A stretch of DNA of 41,509 nt from a virus, in the IMG/VR virus record IMGVR_UViG_3300014501_000174, positions 1 through 41,509 of that record, one strand, 5' to 3'. Below, in pieces: positions 24,322 through 30,526 of this stretch. Both the position numbers and the translations under genes were made by a program. The stretch's first letter is position 1. Each line of letters starts with the position of its first letter. The notes beneath the pieces were generated by a model, which was not told where the DNA came from, did not search any database, and was given only the letters and a program-made list of their open reading frames with translations.

Positions 24322-24498
24322 ATGGCAGCCGCACGCAAGCTGAAGAAGAAGCCGAAGCGCGAGAAGGGCGACAGGCTATACCGTCCGCCGAAGAGTGGAG
24401 TGCCCGATGTTAGCGATGAGGATTTAGAAAACTATCTCGCCAGTCAGGGTAGGCCGAAGCAGGACAAAGCACCGAGAGCACCGAGGAGGGACCGATGA
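24322..24498 (+). CDS. Small basic protein (58 aa)
   Basis: The start ATG 24322 follows TAGGAGC, and the stop overlaps the next start (ATGA). The N-terminus is very basic (MAAARKLKKKPKREKGDRLY), the centre acidic (DVSDEDLENYLASQG), the end again Arg/Pro-rich (APRAPRRDR). It was too short to stand out as an open frame, but RBS and overlap support expression. It does not carry the RVAGK tail. It is the first gene of the GC-richer small-gene block. Function is unknown. Confidence 0.7.
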   Translation: MAAARKLKKKPKREKGDRLYRPPKSGVPDVSDEDLENYLASQGRPKQDKAPRAPRRDR

Positions 24499-24755
24499 AT
24501 CCGATTATTGTCGTCTCGCTCATCGGTTCGGCGGCGCTTGTGATCCAGGCACTCATCAACTACTGGGGCAACAAGAAGACAAAGGAAGAAGTCCAGGCAG
24601 TCGGCAAGCGCGTCGATGGCCGTATGGATAACCTGCTGGCCGCGATCCGTGCAGAGGGCGTGCAAGAGGGCGGTGAACAGATGAAGGCCCGCATCACCGA
24701 GGAGGCTGTCAGGGTCGCGGGCGTGGACCTTGAAGCCGCAAAGAGGGCGAAGTAA
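24495..24755 (+). CDS. Small membrane protein with one TM segment and coiled-coil tail
   Basis: An N-terminal hydrophobic helix (PIIVVSLIGSAALVIQALI) is followed by a charged helical tail (NKKTKEEVQAVGKRVDGRMD, MKARITEEAVRVAGVDLEAA). It starts at ATG 24495 within the previous stop and has GGAGG just upstream. One TM plus a soluble coil resembles some holin-like or inner-membrane spanin proteins, and many phage lysis regions begin with such genes. No specific family is recognised; membrane location is well supported, lysis role is inferred. Confidence 0.65.
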   Translation: MNPIIVVSLIGSAALVIQALINYWGNKKTKEEVQAVGKRVDGRMDNLLAAIRAEGVQEGGEQMKARITEEAVRVAGVDLEAAKRAK

Positions 24756-24847
24756 GCATAGCGCCTCCAGATTCACATTGAAACACTGCAATTGCTTCCC
24801 AGTATGTTCAGTTCTGCACATAGAAAGTTGGGCCAAGGGGTGAACGT

Positions 24848-25285
24848 ATGGTAAGCAGGAGAGCGGGCAAAGTGCTCGATGGAGACATGGGCGTGCGAGA
24901 TTTTCTCAAATTTATGGCTTTTGGTTTGACCTTCAGTGTGCCCTTGCTGATTGGCGGCTTCGTCGCGTGGGGCAACCTTGAAGGCACTCTAGCTATACTC
25001 ACAACCAAAACCGATGCTCAGCCGGAAGAGATAAAGAGGGTACGCGATGAGGTCGCTGTGGTTTCCGCGCGCCAAGCCGATACGGACGAAAAGGTAATGC
25101 GCATCATGTTCTATTTCCGCGTGCCGCAGCAAGGGCCTCCTTTCACCGTGTACCCGCCATCAGCCCAGCAGCACGGCAAGGTCGAGCCGCCGTCACCGCT
25201 CAAGGGCCACGCGCTGTTCGATACCCCGCAGACTTTAGCGGACGCGCCATCGTTGCCTGTAATCTCAACCACTGACGACCACTGA
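24848..25285 (+). CDS. Membrane-anchored coiled-coil protein (spanin-like candidate)
   Basis: The 145-residue product has a basic N-terminus, one TM helix (FLKFMAFGLTFSVPLLIGGF), a coiled-coil segment (AQPEEIKRVRDEVAVVSARQ), then a Pro-rich C-terminal third (VPQQGPPFTVYPPSAQQH). This order resembles i-spanins or other periplasm-facing membrane proteins. The SD is modest (AAGGGG before ATG 24848); ATG 24885 or 24889 could be used instead. The gap 24756-24847 before it holds nothing I can identify. Confidence 0.55.
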   Translation: MVSRRAGKVLDGDMGVRDFLKFMAFGLTFSVPLLIGGFVAWGNLEGTLAILTTKTDAQPEEIKRVRDEVAVVSARQADTDEKVMRIMFYFRVPQQGPPFTVYPPSAQQHGKVEPPSPLKGHALFDTPQTLADAPSLPVISTTDDH

Positions 25286-25293
25286 GGTGAATC

Positions 25294-25422
25294 ATGAGCA
25301 AACCGAAAAAGAAGGGCTTCCCAATCAACCCATTCCCCCCGCCGCCCATCATCTACGTATGCCCCACATGCGGCGCTGAACTGAAAGACAAAAAGTGTCC
25401 GAATGGGCACCCGCAGGAATAA
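25294..25422 (+). CDS. Zinc-ribbon mini-protein (42 aa)
   Basis: ATG 25294 is preceded by GAGGTG. After a basic start and a Pro-rich stretch (FPINPFPPPPIIY) it has CPTCGAELKDKKCPNGH, a C-x2-C...C-x3-H zinc-binding pattern. It ends one base before the promoter of the next gene. It probably binds metal; partner unknown. Three further mini-proteins with Cys motifs follow in this block (26019, 26521, 26678). Confidence 0.7.
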   Translation: MSKPKKKGFPINPFPPPPIIYVCPTCGAELKDKKCPNGHPQE

Positions 25423-25423
25423 G

Positions 25424-25460
25424 TTGACAGCGTGCGTGGATTGTGGGTACTATTACCTAC
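25424..25460 (+). promoter_or_regulatory. Promoter and 18-bp inverted-repeat operator of the RHH gene (leaderless)
   Basis: TTGACA (25424-25429) and TACTAT (25448-25453) are 18 bases apart. GTGGGTA (25443-25449), CTAT and TACCTAC (25454-25460) form an inverted repeat with six of seven arm pairs, covering the -10 and the expected start site. It abuts ATG 25461, so the mRNA would begin at or within two bases of the start codon and carry no SD. Confidence 0.6.
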
Positions 25461-25670
25461 ATGGACAGAACTGATTACATCAAAATAACCGGCGTATCGA
25501 AACAGGAGAAGATGGTCCTTGGTGCGCGGGCCAAACTTGCCGGCCAATCCATGAGTAAATACTTGATCGAAAGCATCCTGATGGGCGAACAATTTCGCGA
25601 AGATAGGGTTAAGCAGCAGCGCAAGGCCAAGCATCAGCACAAGGCCGCAGCCGGGAAGGTGAAGCCGTGA
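25461..25670 (+). CDS. Ribbon-helix-helix type DNA-binding regulator
   Basis: The 69-residue product shows a short strand (DYIKITGVS), a helix (KQEKMVLGARAKLAG) and a turn plus second helix (SMSKYLIESILMG), the layout of Arc/MetJ-type regulators where the strand contacts the DNA major groove as a dimer. A basic tail (RVKQQRKAKHQHKAAAGKVKP) follows. It has its own promoter overlapped by an inverted repeat of the spacing such dimers bind, so autorepression is likely. No SD is present; the ATG directly follows the operator. Its stop overlaps the next gene's GTG. It is the only gene in the window with the look of a dedicated transcription repressor. Confidence 0.65.
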   Translation: MDRTDYIKITGVSKQEKMVLGARAKLAGQSMSKYLIESILMGEQFREDRVKQQRKAKHQHKAAAGKVKP

Positions 25671-25801
25671 CAGAACCATTTTGGGCCGCATTCGTGCTCG
25701 GCTCTATATTCACGACAATTGTATGGTTGACGATAATTAGGTGGTGGCCGCTTTATTGCATAGACCGCGCAGCCCTGCGGGAGAAGGAGCCAACCAAGTG
25801 A
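25667..25801 (+). CDS. Single-TM mini-protein (44 aa)
   Basis: The GTG 25667 start overlaps the RHH gene's stop (GTGA). It has a hydrophobic helix (FWAAFVLGSIFTTIVWLTII) followed by RWWPLY and a short charged end (REKEPTK). SD is GGGAAGG. A membrane-inserted lysis or superinfection protein is possible. The gene is too short for usual ORF lists, but chain overlaps on both sides support it. Confidence 0.55.
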   Translation: MTEPFWAAFVLGSIFTTIVWLTIIRWWPLYCIDRAALREKEPTK

Positions 25802-26022
25802 GTGCGACGAACGAGCAAGTGACCGATTACCGCATCGGGCTGGATAAAGTCATCGACCAACGTAATCGGCTCGTTGAGATAAACATTCTTAATCCGGCGT
25901 GCAGTGATTTTCGCGATGGAGTTGTCTTGGCTTTCGACATTCTGACGCAGGTTCTAATCGAACACTTTCCGCTGCTGGCAGAAAGTGTAAATGATCCAGA
26001 GAAGGAGCCGACCAAGCCATGA
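25798..26022 (+). CDS. Small helical protein (74 aa), unknown
   Basis: GTG 25798 (or GTG 25802) follows GAGAAGGAG at 8 bases. The product is mixed helical (YRIGLDKVIDQRNRLVEINI, FDILTQVLIEHFPLLAESV), with no signal or TM. Its last residues EKEPTKP repeat the end of the preceding protein (EKEPTK), because the same RBS-bearing DNA GAGAAGGAGCC-ACCAAG precedes both following genes. It belongs to the translationally coupled chain 25461-26818. Confidence 0.6.
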   Translation: MSATNEQVTDYRIGLDKVIDQRNRLVEINILNPACSDFRDGVVLAFDILTQVLIEHFPLLAESVNDPEKEPTKP

Positions 26023-26234
26023 CTCACGCATGCAATCTAGGATCACCGAGTCAACGCGCAATCTGTAAGAATTGCGGATGCATCATCGAATATTTTAGTG
26101 GAAATGGCTGGCTGCATCAATTGGGGGCGACAAGAAAGTGCCGCTCCCAATATGCAGAGCCCAAGAGCGGAACCGAACGAGAGTGCGTGTCTGCAATGGC
26201 TATGGCTATGGCTGGAGAACATCAACAGATATGA
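26019..26234 (+). CDS. Cys/His mini-protein (71 aa), probable zinc binding
   Basis: It starts in the previous stop codon (ATGA) and its own stop overlaps the next ATG. The sequence RAICKNCGCIIEYFSGNGWL and later RKCRSQY provides several Cys and His residues in the CxxCxC style of a treble-clef or short zinc knuckle. The region with MAMAMAGEHQQI is low complexity. Function is unknown; position in the small-gene block is the only context. Confidence 0.55.
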   Translation: MTHACNLGSPSQRAICKNCGCIIEYFSGNGWLHQLGATRKCRSQYAEPKSGTERECVSAMAMAMAGEHQQI

Positions 26235-26524
26235 GACCTTACCTCACCCTCGCCGTGCTGTTCATCTGCGGGTTGGTCGCGTTCGGGCAGACCGCACCCC
26301 TCAAAGCGCAGGTGCTGGTTCCTGCTGCGGCATCGACTGAGGATTTGCAGGAGTGGTTTGATTCCATTCAGGCTAACATCGACACATGCTGGGCGCATCA
26401 TCATCTACCGTGTCTAATTTCATTGAATGAAGCCCAGAAGGTGATCTTGGACGAACTCGACCGCCGCGACCGTGAGAAGGTGCAGGCGCTCACGCAGGCG
26501 CTTGAAGGAAAGAGGAAGCCATGA
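26231..26524 (+). CDS. Small exported or membrane-anchored protein (97 aa)
   Basis: ATG 26231 overlaps the preceding stop. The N-terminus (MRPYLTLAVLFICGLVAFGQ) is a signal-peptide or single-TM segment with a possible cleavage after AFGQ. The remainder is helical and charged (STEDLQEWFDSIQANIDTCW; EAQKVILDELDRRDREKVQA), consistent with a periplasmic coiled coil. This is the shape of an Rz-type spanin, but no spanin family motif can be confirmed. Two Cys residues are in the soluble part. Confidence 0.6.
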   Translation: MRPYLTLAVLFICGLVAFGQTAPLKAQVLVPAAASTEDLQEWFDSIQANIDTCWAHHHLPCLISLNEAQKVILDELDRRDREKVQALTQALEGKRKP

Positions 26525-26688
26525 ACAGTGTGGTGAGTATTCCTTGTCCTCATTGCGGTGCGGAAGTTGGATATAAGTGCTTCACTGAGTCTGGACGAAC
26601 GATGCGGAACCAATATCACGTTGAACGCACCAGTAAGATTATCAGGATCGAAGCAGCCAAGAAAGGGAGTGTGGGAAATGGAAGGTAA
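26521..26688 (+). CDS. Zinc-finger mini-protein (55 aa)
   Basis: ATG 26521 lies in the previous stop (ATGA). The N-terminus has IPCPHCGAEVGYKCFTESG followed by an HVERT ending, matching a small C-P-x-C-G...C...SG...H..R finger that recurs in phage and actinobacterial proteins and is thought to bind nucleic acid. The C-terminal part is basic (TSKIIRIEAAKKGSVGNGR). Not in a long open frame, but RBS GAGGAAG and overlaps support it. Confidence 0.65.
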   Translation: MNSVVSIPCPHCGAEVGYKCFTESGRTMRNQYHVERTSKIIRIEAAKKGSVGNGR

Positions 26689-26818
26689 TGAGAATTGCAC
26701 CTGCGGACATGTCTACGAAGAACATGGCGGCGATGTGGAATACCCTGGGTCTTCGGCCTGCAACGTTCCAGATTGCGACTGCGTATGTTTTGAAGAAGAC
26801 GCAGAAGACGAGAACTAA
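26678..26818 (+). CDS. Acidic Cys-rich mini-protein (46 aa)
   Basis: ATG 26678 overlaps the preceding gene by 11 bases and follows AAGGGAG. CTCGHVYEEHGG and CNVPDCDCVCFEED give six Cys and two His in a protein otherwise rich in Asp and Glu, suggesting metal binding. The pattern CxCGHxYxEH recalls short zinc knuckles found in small phage proteins. No function can be assigned. Confidence 0.6.
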   Translation: MEGNENCTCGHVYEEHGGDVEYPGSSACNVPDCDCVCFEEDAEDEN

Positions 26819-26820
26819 CT

Positions 26821-27114
26821 ATGAACCTACTCGCCATCTGGAACGCTCACAGCGCACGCACCAAGGTAATCGTGGGCACGCTGATTACCGCAGCGAGTGT
26901 CATCAGCGCGAACCCGCAAGCCCAGGCTTTCGTCTTGCTCACGTTCAAGAACAATCCCGCGCTGGGCACATGGCTCGTTGCGCTGGCAGGACTCGTGGCC
27001 ACGCTGATGAGTCCGCACAGCGACGCTGGGGCGGTCGCGCACGCGCAGACCATCCTGAATCAACCGGACGCGCCTACGGCCTCGGAAGTGGACGCGGCGA
27101 CAACAGGGAAGTGA
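26821..27114 (+). CDS. Holin-like protein with two TM segments
   Basis: The 97-residue product has two hydrophobic helices, TKVIVGTLITAASVISA and GTWLVALAGLVATLMS, separated by a short charged loop (FKNNPALG), and a soluble Ala/Thr-rich C-terminus. Size, two TMs and location in the lysis block are holin-like (a protein that opens the inner membrane for endolysin). There is little SD upstream (TAACT), so coupling to the previous gene is likely. DNA here is GC-richer than the capsid region. Confidence 0.6.
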   Translation: MNLLAIWNAHSARTKVIVGTLITAASVISANPQAQAFVLLTFKNNPALGTWLVALAGLVATLMSPHSDAGAVAHAQTILNQPDAPTASEVDAATTGK

Positions 27115-27116
27115 CC

Positions 27117-27299
27117 ATGAAACCTGACAAGTTGGCTGAGGTCAAGAAGGCACTACTCGCGGCGAAGGAATTCGCGGATGGCTGGCCTGTGGATGCAGAA
27201 GGGTACGCCAGGGTGATTCCGGAGTATATCCGCAAGGCTATCGACTACGGCCTTTGGCAGTTCGATGACGAGTCCGAAGACATGGCACAACCGACCTAG
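27117..27299 (+). CDS. Small acidic helical protein (60 aa), unknown
   Basis: ATG 27117 follows the holin-like stop by two bases. Helix LAEVKKALLAAKEFADGW and then YARVIPEYIRKAIDYGLWQF, ending DDESEDMAQPT. No signal, TM or Cys. No family is recognised; expression is supported by tight spacing and a plausible AAGTGACC leader. It could be a chaperone or regulator of the lysis block but that is speculation. Confidence 0.55.
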   Translation: MKPDKLAEVKKALLAAKEFADGWPVDAEGYARVIPEYIRKAIDYGLWQFDDESEDMAQPT

Positions 27300-27323
27300 A
27301 AGTGAACCAACCTAAGGAGCACT

Positions 27324-27863
27324 ATGACTATGAATCGCAGGCAATTCGGCAAGTCGCTGGCGGGTGCATCTGCGCTCGTGGCGGCTGGCCCGGCACTCTT
27401 GACTTTACAAGGCTGCACTCCAGGCCAAGTCGAGAACGAAATTAACACCATCTTGCAGGAGGCGGTCGGCATCATCGCCGTAGCTGATCCCGGCCTGTCG
27501 TGGCTTGCGGACTTCTCGAAGGCTACGGCGCTGCTCAAGGTGGACGAAGCGAACTGGATTCAGGGCGGTGCTGTGCAGGACGTGATTAACGTGCTGACGG
27601 ACTTGCAAGGCGTCTGTGCGCTCGTCTCGGCACTGGTACCCTACGCGCAGCTTGTAGCGGTACTGGTGGCTGGTATCAACGCAGCCCTGGCTCTGTTGCT
27701 GCCGACGCCGGCCGTTCCAGTAGCGATGGCGCGCATGGCCGAGAAGCCGAATCCGTGGATCGGGATCGCTCATGTGAGCAGCGCGAAGGATAGCCGGACG
27801 CAGTATTTGGCTGCGTGCGCGAAGAATCCGGCACTGGCGCTGGCAGCGGCGGCGTTGCGGTAA
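27324..27863 (+). CDS. Tat-exported lipoprotein
   Basis: AAGGAG precedes ATG 27324 (or ATG 27330). The start MNRRQFGKSLAGASALVAAG is a twin-arginine signal, and LTLQGC is a lipobox with the Cys about residue 31, so a folded protein would be exported and lipid-anchored. The mature part is about 148 residues, alanine-rich and helical with hydrophobic stretches (YAQLVAVLVAGINAALALLL) that may be membrane-associated. It is the second Tat-type signal in this phage after 2760. Phage lipoproteins often give superinfection exclusion or join the outer membrane in lysis; which applies is unknown. Confidence 0.7.
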   Translation: MTMNRRQFGKSLAGASALVAAGPALLTLQGCTPGQVENEINTILQEAVGIIAVADPGLSWLADFSKATALLKVDEANWIQGGAVQDVINVLTDLQGVCALVSALVPYAQLVAVLVAGINAALALLLPTPAVPVAMARMAEKPNPWIGIAHVSSAKDSRTQYLAACAKNPALALAAAALR

Positions 27864-27869
27864 GCTAAG

Positions 27870-27947
27870 TTTGCGCGGCAGCGTGCTGGCAGCACACCCG
27901 AGAACAAGGGGCTTTAATAGGCCGGTAACCACCCCGGCCCGCGCAAA
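27870..27947 (+). ncRNA. Structured intergenic RNA candidate (cloverleaf-like, not a tRNA)
   Basis: TTTGCGCGG (27870-27878) pairs with CCGCGCAAA (27939-27947) as a closing stem. Inside are GTGCT-GGC-AGCAC (27883-27895), CCC (27897-27899) with GGG (27908-27910), and GGCCGG (27920-27925) with CCGGCC (27934-27939). It lacks the T-loop and anticodon layout of a tRNA. The non-coding gap 27864-27994 has no other recognised content. Confidence 0.45.
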
Positions 27948-27994
27948 GATTCAGGGGGATCGCTACGAACAGAGTTAGACTTTGCTATCAGCAT

Positions 27995-28249
27995 TTGCTC
28001 AGCGTGATTGCGATACCTTTACGGTTCAATCATCTTCTACGCCAATTCTGCGATAACTGCGGAAGAACCAATTGGGGCATGTCGTGGTGGGATGATACCA
28101 CTCAAGTATGGGAATCTGTAGTGGGTAACGTTAATGATTTTCATCATGGGTGTTTTTGCCCTCAATGCTTTACCGCATTAGCCATAGCCAAGGGCATCTC
28201 TTTGGTGTGGAGGCCAGTTATAGATTGCCAAGATATTTGGGATAGATAA
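27995..28249 (+). CDS. Small Cys/His protein (84 aa), start uncertain
   Basis: The frame is open from 27929, but no ATG or clear SD is present; TTG 27995 or GTG 28004 are possible starts. The product has FCDNCGRTNWGM and HHGCFCPQCF, two CxxC-type pairs that could coordinate zinc, with aromatic residues (SWWDDTTQVWESVV) between. It follows the structured RNA candidate and precedes the HTH gene. It may be part of an otherwise regulated unit; function unknown. Confidence 0.5.
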   Translation: MLSVIAIPLRFNHLLRQFCDNCGRTNWGMSWWDDTTQVWESVVGNVNDFHHGCFCPQCFTALAIAKGISLVWRPVIDCQDIWDR

Positions 28250-28276
28250 GGCCACTTAGGATTTTTGAGGGATTAA

Positions 28277-28675
28277 ATGTCAAACAAACCTTATGTTCCG
28301 TGGGATGAGCGTAAGCGAAGGAAACATCTTCGAGCCAACCGAAAGAAAACAGATCATCGTCCAATGCCTTATGCTGATCTCACGAGAAGTTTGGGGTTGA
28401 GCGTATCCATGGAAGAATGTGCTGATAGGATGGGTTTATCCGTAAGGACTGTGGCAACTATATGGCATACGGCTCTTTGTAAAATAGTGGATGCTGTTGA
28501 GCAGTTACAGGAACACGATAAGAAGAGAGAGTTTGAACTAATATTAGGAAAAATACAGGCGGTTGAGGATAGTCAAATGTGGGGTTTACCGAAAGCTGGA
28601 TCACTTGAGTGCGACAAGGAATGGATTCAACTTCACTCAGAACCTGCGAGGATGCCAAACGGTGAACACTTCTAG
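28277..28675 (+). CDS. Helix-turn-helix protein resembling sigma factor region 4
   Basis: After a very basic N-terminus (DERKRRKHLRANRKKTDHRP) the segment LGLSVSMEECADRMGLSVRT with following VATIWHTALCKIVDA fits the H-T-H of sigma70 region 4-like regulators (M-E-E-C-A-x-R-M-G-L-S-x-R-T-V). The tail is helical. ATG 28277 is preceded by GAGGG. It sits just before the lipoprotein and endolysin, so late-gene or lysis control is possible. The length, 132 residues, is less than a whole sigma factor; it may be a transcription activator or a late-promoter specificity factor. Confidence 0.6.
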   Translation: MSNKPYVPWDERKRRKHLRANRKKTDHRPMPYADLTRSLGLSVSMEECADRMGLSVRTVATIWHTALCKIVDAVEQLQEHDKKREFELILGKIQAVEDSQMWGLPKAGSLECDKEWIQLHSEPARMPNGEHF

Positions 28676-29228
28676 GATTGTTATTCTCTCCACACTGTGC
28701 CTATCTTTAACGGGATGCCCATCAGTTACGCCTATATGTCCAACATGCCCTACCTGCCCACCAATTCCCACTCCAATAACCATCACTGCTGTGCCTACTA
28801 TCGCATCTCCTACCGCCGTATATAATCTTCCTTTAGGTGTTCCTCCAGGTTCGACAGGATACTTTTCTGTAACTCCTATTGCGCCAAGCATGGGACAGGC
28901 TACGCTGCCCCTTCCGTTTGTTCCCTTATGGACGACTAGTGATCCGGTTAACGCGCCTGTTGTACCGGACCATGATGGTCTTAGCGCAACGGTCACGGTC
29001 GTATCTGGTTATGTTCCATCGGCGGGAGGACAATTCACGGTTACGGTTAGCAATCCTGATGGTACAGGAGCAACAGCTTTGACTGTACCTTACATTGCTG
29101 ATGGGTATACTGTATACCTAGTGAATGGGGTAGCGGAACCGTTGGCCATTTTACCAGCTAATCCACAGAGTGCAACGATAGCTGGGTACCTAGTGAATCA
29201 GGTGCCAACACCTACCGTGGCGCAATAA
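28662..29228 (+). CDS. Sec-lipoprotein with Pro/Cys-rich linker and Ig-like domain
   Basis: GTG 28662 is chosen because GAGG (28648-28651) is 10 bases upstream and the product then begins with a lipoprotein signal (MNTSRIVILSTLCLSLTGC, lipobox LTGC). An alternative start further upstream would bury it. A Cys/Pro linker follows (PICPTCPTCPP), then a beta-sandwich-like region (FVPLWTTSDPVNAPVVPDHD, ATVTVVSGYV, FTVTVSNPDGTGATALTV) resembling a bacterial Ig-like fold. The gene overlaps the HTH gene by 14 bases. Beside the endolysin, an o-spanin or surface-exclusion role is possible. Length is 188 residues. Confidence 0.65.
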   Translation: MNTSRIVILSTLCLSLTGCPSVTPICPTCPTCPPIPTPITITAVPTIASPTAVYNLPLGVPPGSTGYFSVTPIAPSMGQATLPLPFVPLWTTSDPVNAPVVPDHDGLSATVTVVSGYVPSAGGQFTVTVSNPDGTGATALTVPYIADGYTVYLVNGVAEPLAILPANPQSATIAGYLVNQVPTPTVAQ

Positions 29229-29237
29229 GGAGTTGAA

Positions 29238-29756
29238 ATGGCGGTATTCCTAACCTCATATTTCTGGATGCTAGACAATGAGGATTCTGCTCACGCCTAT
29301 GCCGTAGTGCCCGACGATCCTCCGGGTTCACATGCGATCTCAGGGATCAACTCCTCGTCCTTTCCGTCTCAGTTTGAGGCGATACAGGCGATTCCACAAA
29401 ACCAAAGAGGCCCAGCGGTACAGAACTTCTACCAGACGCAGTTTTGGAACAAATGGTTTGCTCAATTGACATCGGATGAAGTGGCAAAGAGAGTTTATGA
29501 CGCTAGTGTAAATATGGGCGGAGGAACGGCTGTCCATCTACTCCAACAAGCAGTAAATGATTCGAGTCCAGCAACGGTCTTGAATGAAGATTCACAGTGG
29601 GGACCAAAGACGGTAGGAGCCACGAACGCCTGTGATCCTGTCGCGCTTGTGGCGGCGTTCAAGTCCGCTCGTGTTTTTCACTACGAGTGCATTGTTAAAG
29701 CTAATCCGCAGGACGAAAAATATTTGGCAGGATGGATCGCACGCGCAGAGAAGTGA
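29238..29756 (+). CDS. Endolysin, GH108-type N-acetylmuramidase (predicted)
   Basis: It cleaves peptidoglycan at the end of infection. The 172-residue length and the pattern match GH108/peptidoglycan-binding muramidases: an N-terminal LDNEDSAHAYAVVPDDPPG with a candidate catalytic Glu (nt 29280-29282), AISGINSSSFP, RGPAVQNFYQTQFWNKWF, VAKRVYDASVNMGGGTAVHL and a C-terminal repeat-like helix (ACDPVALVAAFKSAR). It has no signal peptide, so it would need the holin candidate at 26821. SD AAGGAG precedes ATG 29238. It is the last gene before a strong terminator. The family match is by memory of the motif order. Confidence 0.75.
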   Translation: MAVFLTSYFWMLDNEDSAHAYAVVPDDPPGSHAISGINSSSFPSQFEAIQAIPQNQRGPAVQNFYQTQFWNKWFAQLTSDEVAKRVYDASVNMGGGTAVHLLQQAVNDSSPATVLNEDSQWGPKTVGATNACDPVALVAAFKSARVFHYECIVKANPQDEKYLAGWIARAEK

Positions 29757-29791
29757 TGTAGAATACGAAAGACGGACCTTATCGGGAGAGG

Positions 29792-29819
29792 GGCGCAGGC
29801 TTAGGCTTGCGCCTTTTTT
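29792..29819 (+). terminator. Rho-independent terminator after the endolysin
   Basis: GGCGCAGGC (29792-29800) pairs with GCTTGCGCC (29805-29813) with one G-U, a TTAG loop, and TTTTTT (29814-29819). This is the strongest terminator in the window and ends the lysis block before the Lys-rich gene trio. Confidence 0.85.
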
Positions 29820-29835
29820 CGCGTAGGAGGATGAT

Positions 29836-30042
29836 GTGCCATCAAGTGAGGTTATGAAGGACTTTCGAGAAGGCCATCTTCACAGCGGCAAGAAGGTGAA
29901 GGGGAAGAAGCGCAATATCGTCAAGAACAAGAAGCAAGCGAAAGCGATTTTACTCAGCTATTTGAGACGCGAGGGTAAAATTGGTCCTCGTAAAAAAGGT
30001 AAGGGAAAGAATCATTCTAAGAAGCGGGTCGCTGGAAAATAG
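29836..30042 (+). CDS. DUF6496-like Lys-rich protein (68 aa) ending KKRVAGK
   Basis: GTG 29836 follows AGGAGG (29825-29830). Residues 4-50 (SEVMKDFREGHLHSGKKVKG, KNKKQAKAILLSYLRREGK) follow the pattern of DUF6496, a family of small phage proteins with V-M-x-x-F-x-x-G-x-L-H-S-G and K-Q-A-x-A-I. The C-terminus KNHSKKRVAGK carries the tail found on at least four other small proteins here. It is strongly basic. It starts the set of three such genes after the endolysin terminator. Its family suggests a small basic virion or DNA-binding protein; no biochemical role is established. Confidence 0.75.
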   Translation: MPSSEVMKDFREGHLHSGKKVKGKKRNIVKNKKQAKAILLSYLRREGKIGPRKKGKGKNHSKKRVAGK

Positions 30043-30052
30043 GAGAGAACTA

Positions 30053-30361
30053 ATGGCGCAAAGCACTGGTAACCAACAGGCAGATGATTTGGTGGATGCA
30101 GCTAAAGCTGGCCCACTGCGTAGGAAAATTGGCGGGTACGCTGACAAGGTTAGTGGCGCTGTTGATAGCGTCAAGGACGCATGGGAGGGCAGTCCTTTAA
30201 AGCAAGCGTACAACAAGTATGTGGGTGGTGGAAGTAGCGCCAAGGACGCTAAGAAATACGTTCCCGGTCAACGCGAGAAGGAACTTGGATTCACAGCCGC
30301 GAGGAATAACGCACCAACTAAGAAGGCTGCACCACGCAAGCGAGTAGCTGGAAAAAAGTAG
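30053..30361 (+). CDS. Small basic protein (102 aa) ending RKRVAGKK
   Basis: ATG 30053 follows AGGAGAG. The N-terminal half is helical and moderately acidic/Ala-rich (QADDLVDAAKAGPLRRKIGG, DKVSGAVDSVKDAWEGS), then KQAYNKYVGGGSSAKDAKKY; the end is Lys/Arg-rich and finishes APRKRVAGKK. It shares only the tail with its neighbours, so the tail is modular. Function unknown; possibly an internal or DNA-associated protein, given the gene neighbourhood of head/connector genes. Confidence 0.7.
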   Translation: MAQSTGNQQADDLVDAAKAGPLRRKIGGYADKVSGAVDSVKDAWEGSPLKQAYNKYVGGGSSAKDAKKYVPGQREKELGFTAARNNAPTKKAAPRKRVAGKK

Positions 30362-30379
30362 GACACAAGGAGAGTAATC

Positions 30380-30526
30380 ATGTTTGGAGAAATTGAATCA
30401 GCAGAGACCGAAGACGTTAAGAAGCCTAAGAAGCACAAGGTCGCTGGAAAAGGTAAAGGCAAGAAAGCCAAGAAGCATAGTAAGAAAAAGCACCATGCAA
30501 AGAAGAAGATTGCGACCAAAAAGTAG
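30380..30526 (+). CDS. Histone-H1-like Lys-rich mini-protein (48 aa)
   Basis: ATG 30380 follows AAGGAGAG. An acidic start (MFGEIESAETEDVKKP) is followed by a dense Lys/His tail (KGKGKKAKKHSKKKHHAKKK) with an internal KVAGK and the ending KIATKK, a degenerate form of the shared tail. It was too short and simple for a long ORF but has a good RBS and tight spacing to the next gene. The composition suggests binding to nucleic acid. Confidence 0.7.
   Translation: MFGEIESAETEDVKKPKKHKVAGKGKGKKAKKHSKKKHHAKKKIATKK

Noticed and set aside
27870-27947. tRNA gene
   Set aside because: A cloverleaf-like fold exists, but there is no GTTCGA T-loop, arm lengths are wrong and no proper anticodon arm can be drawn.
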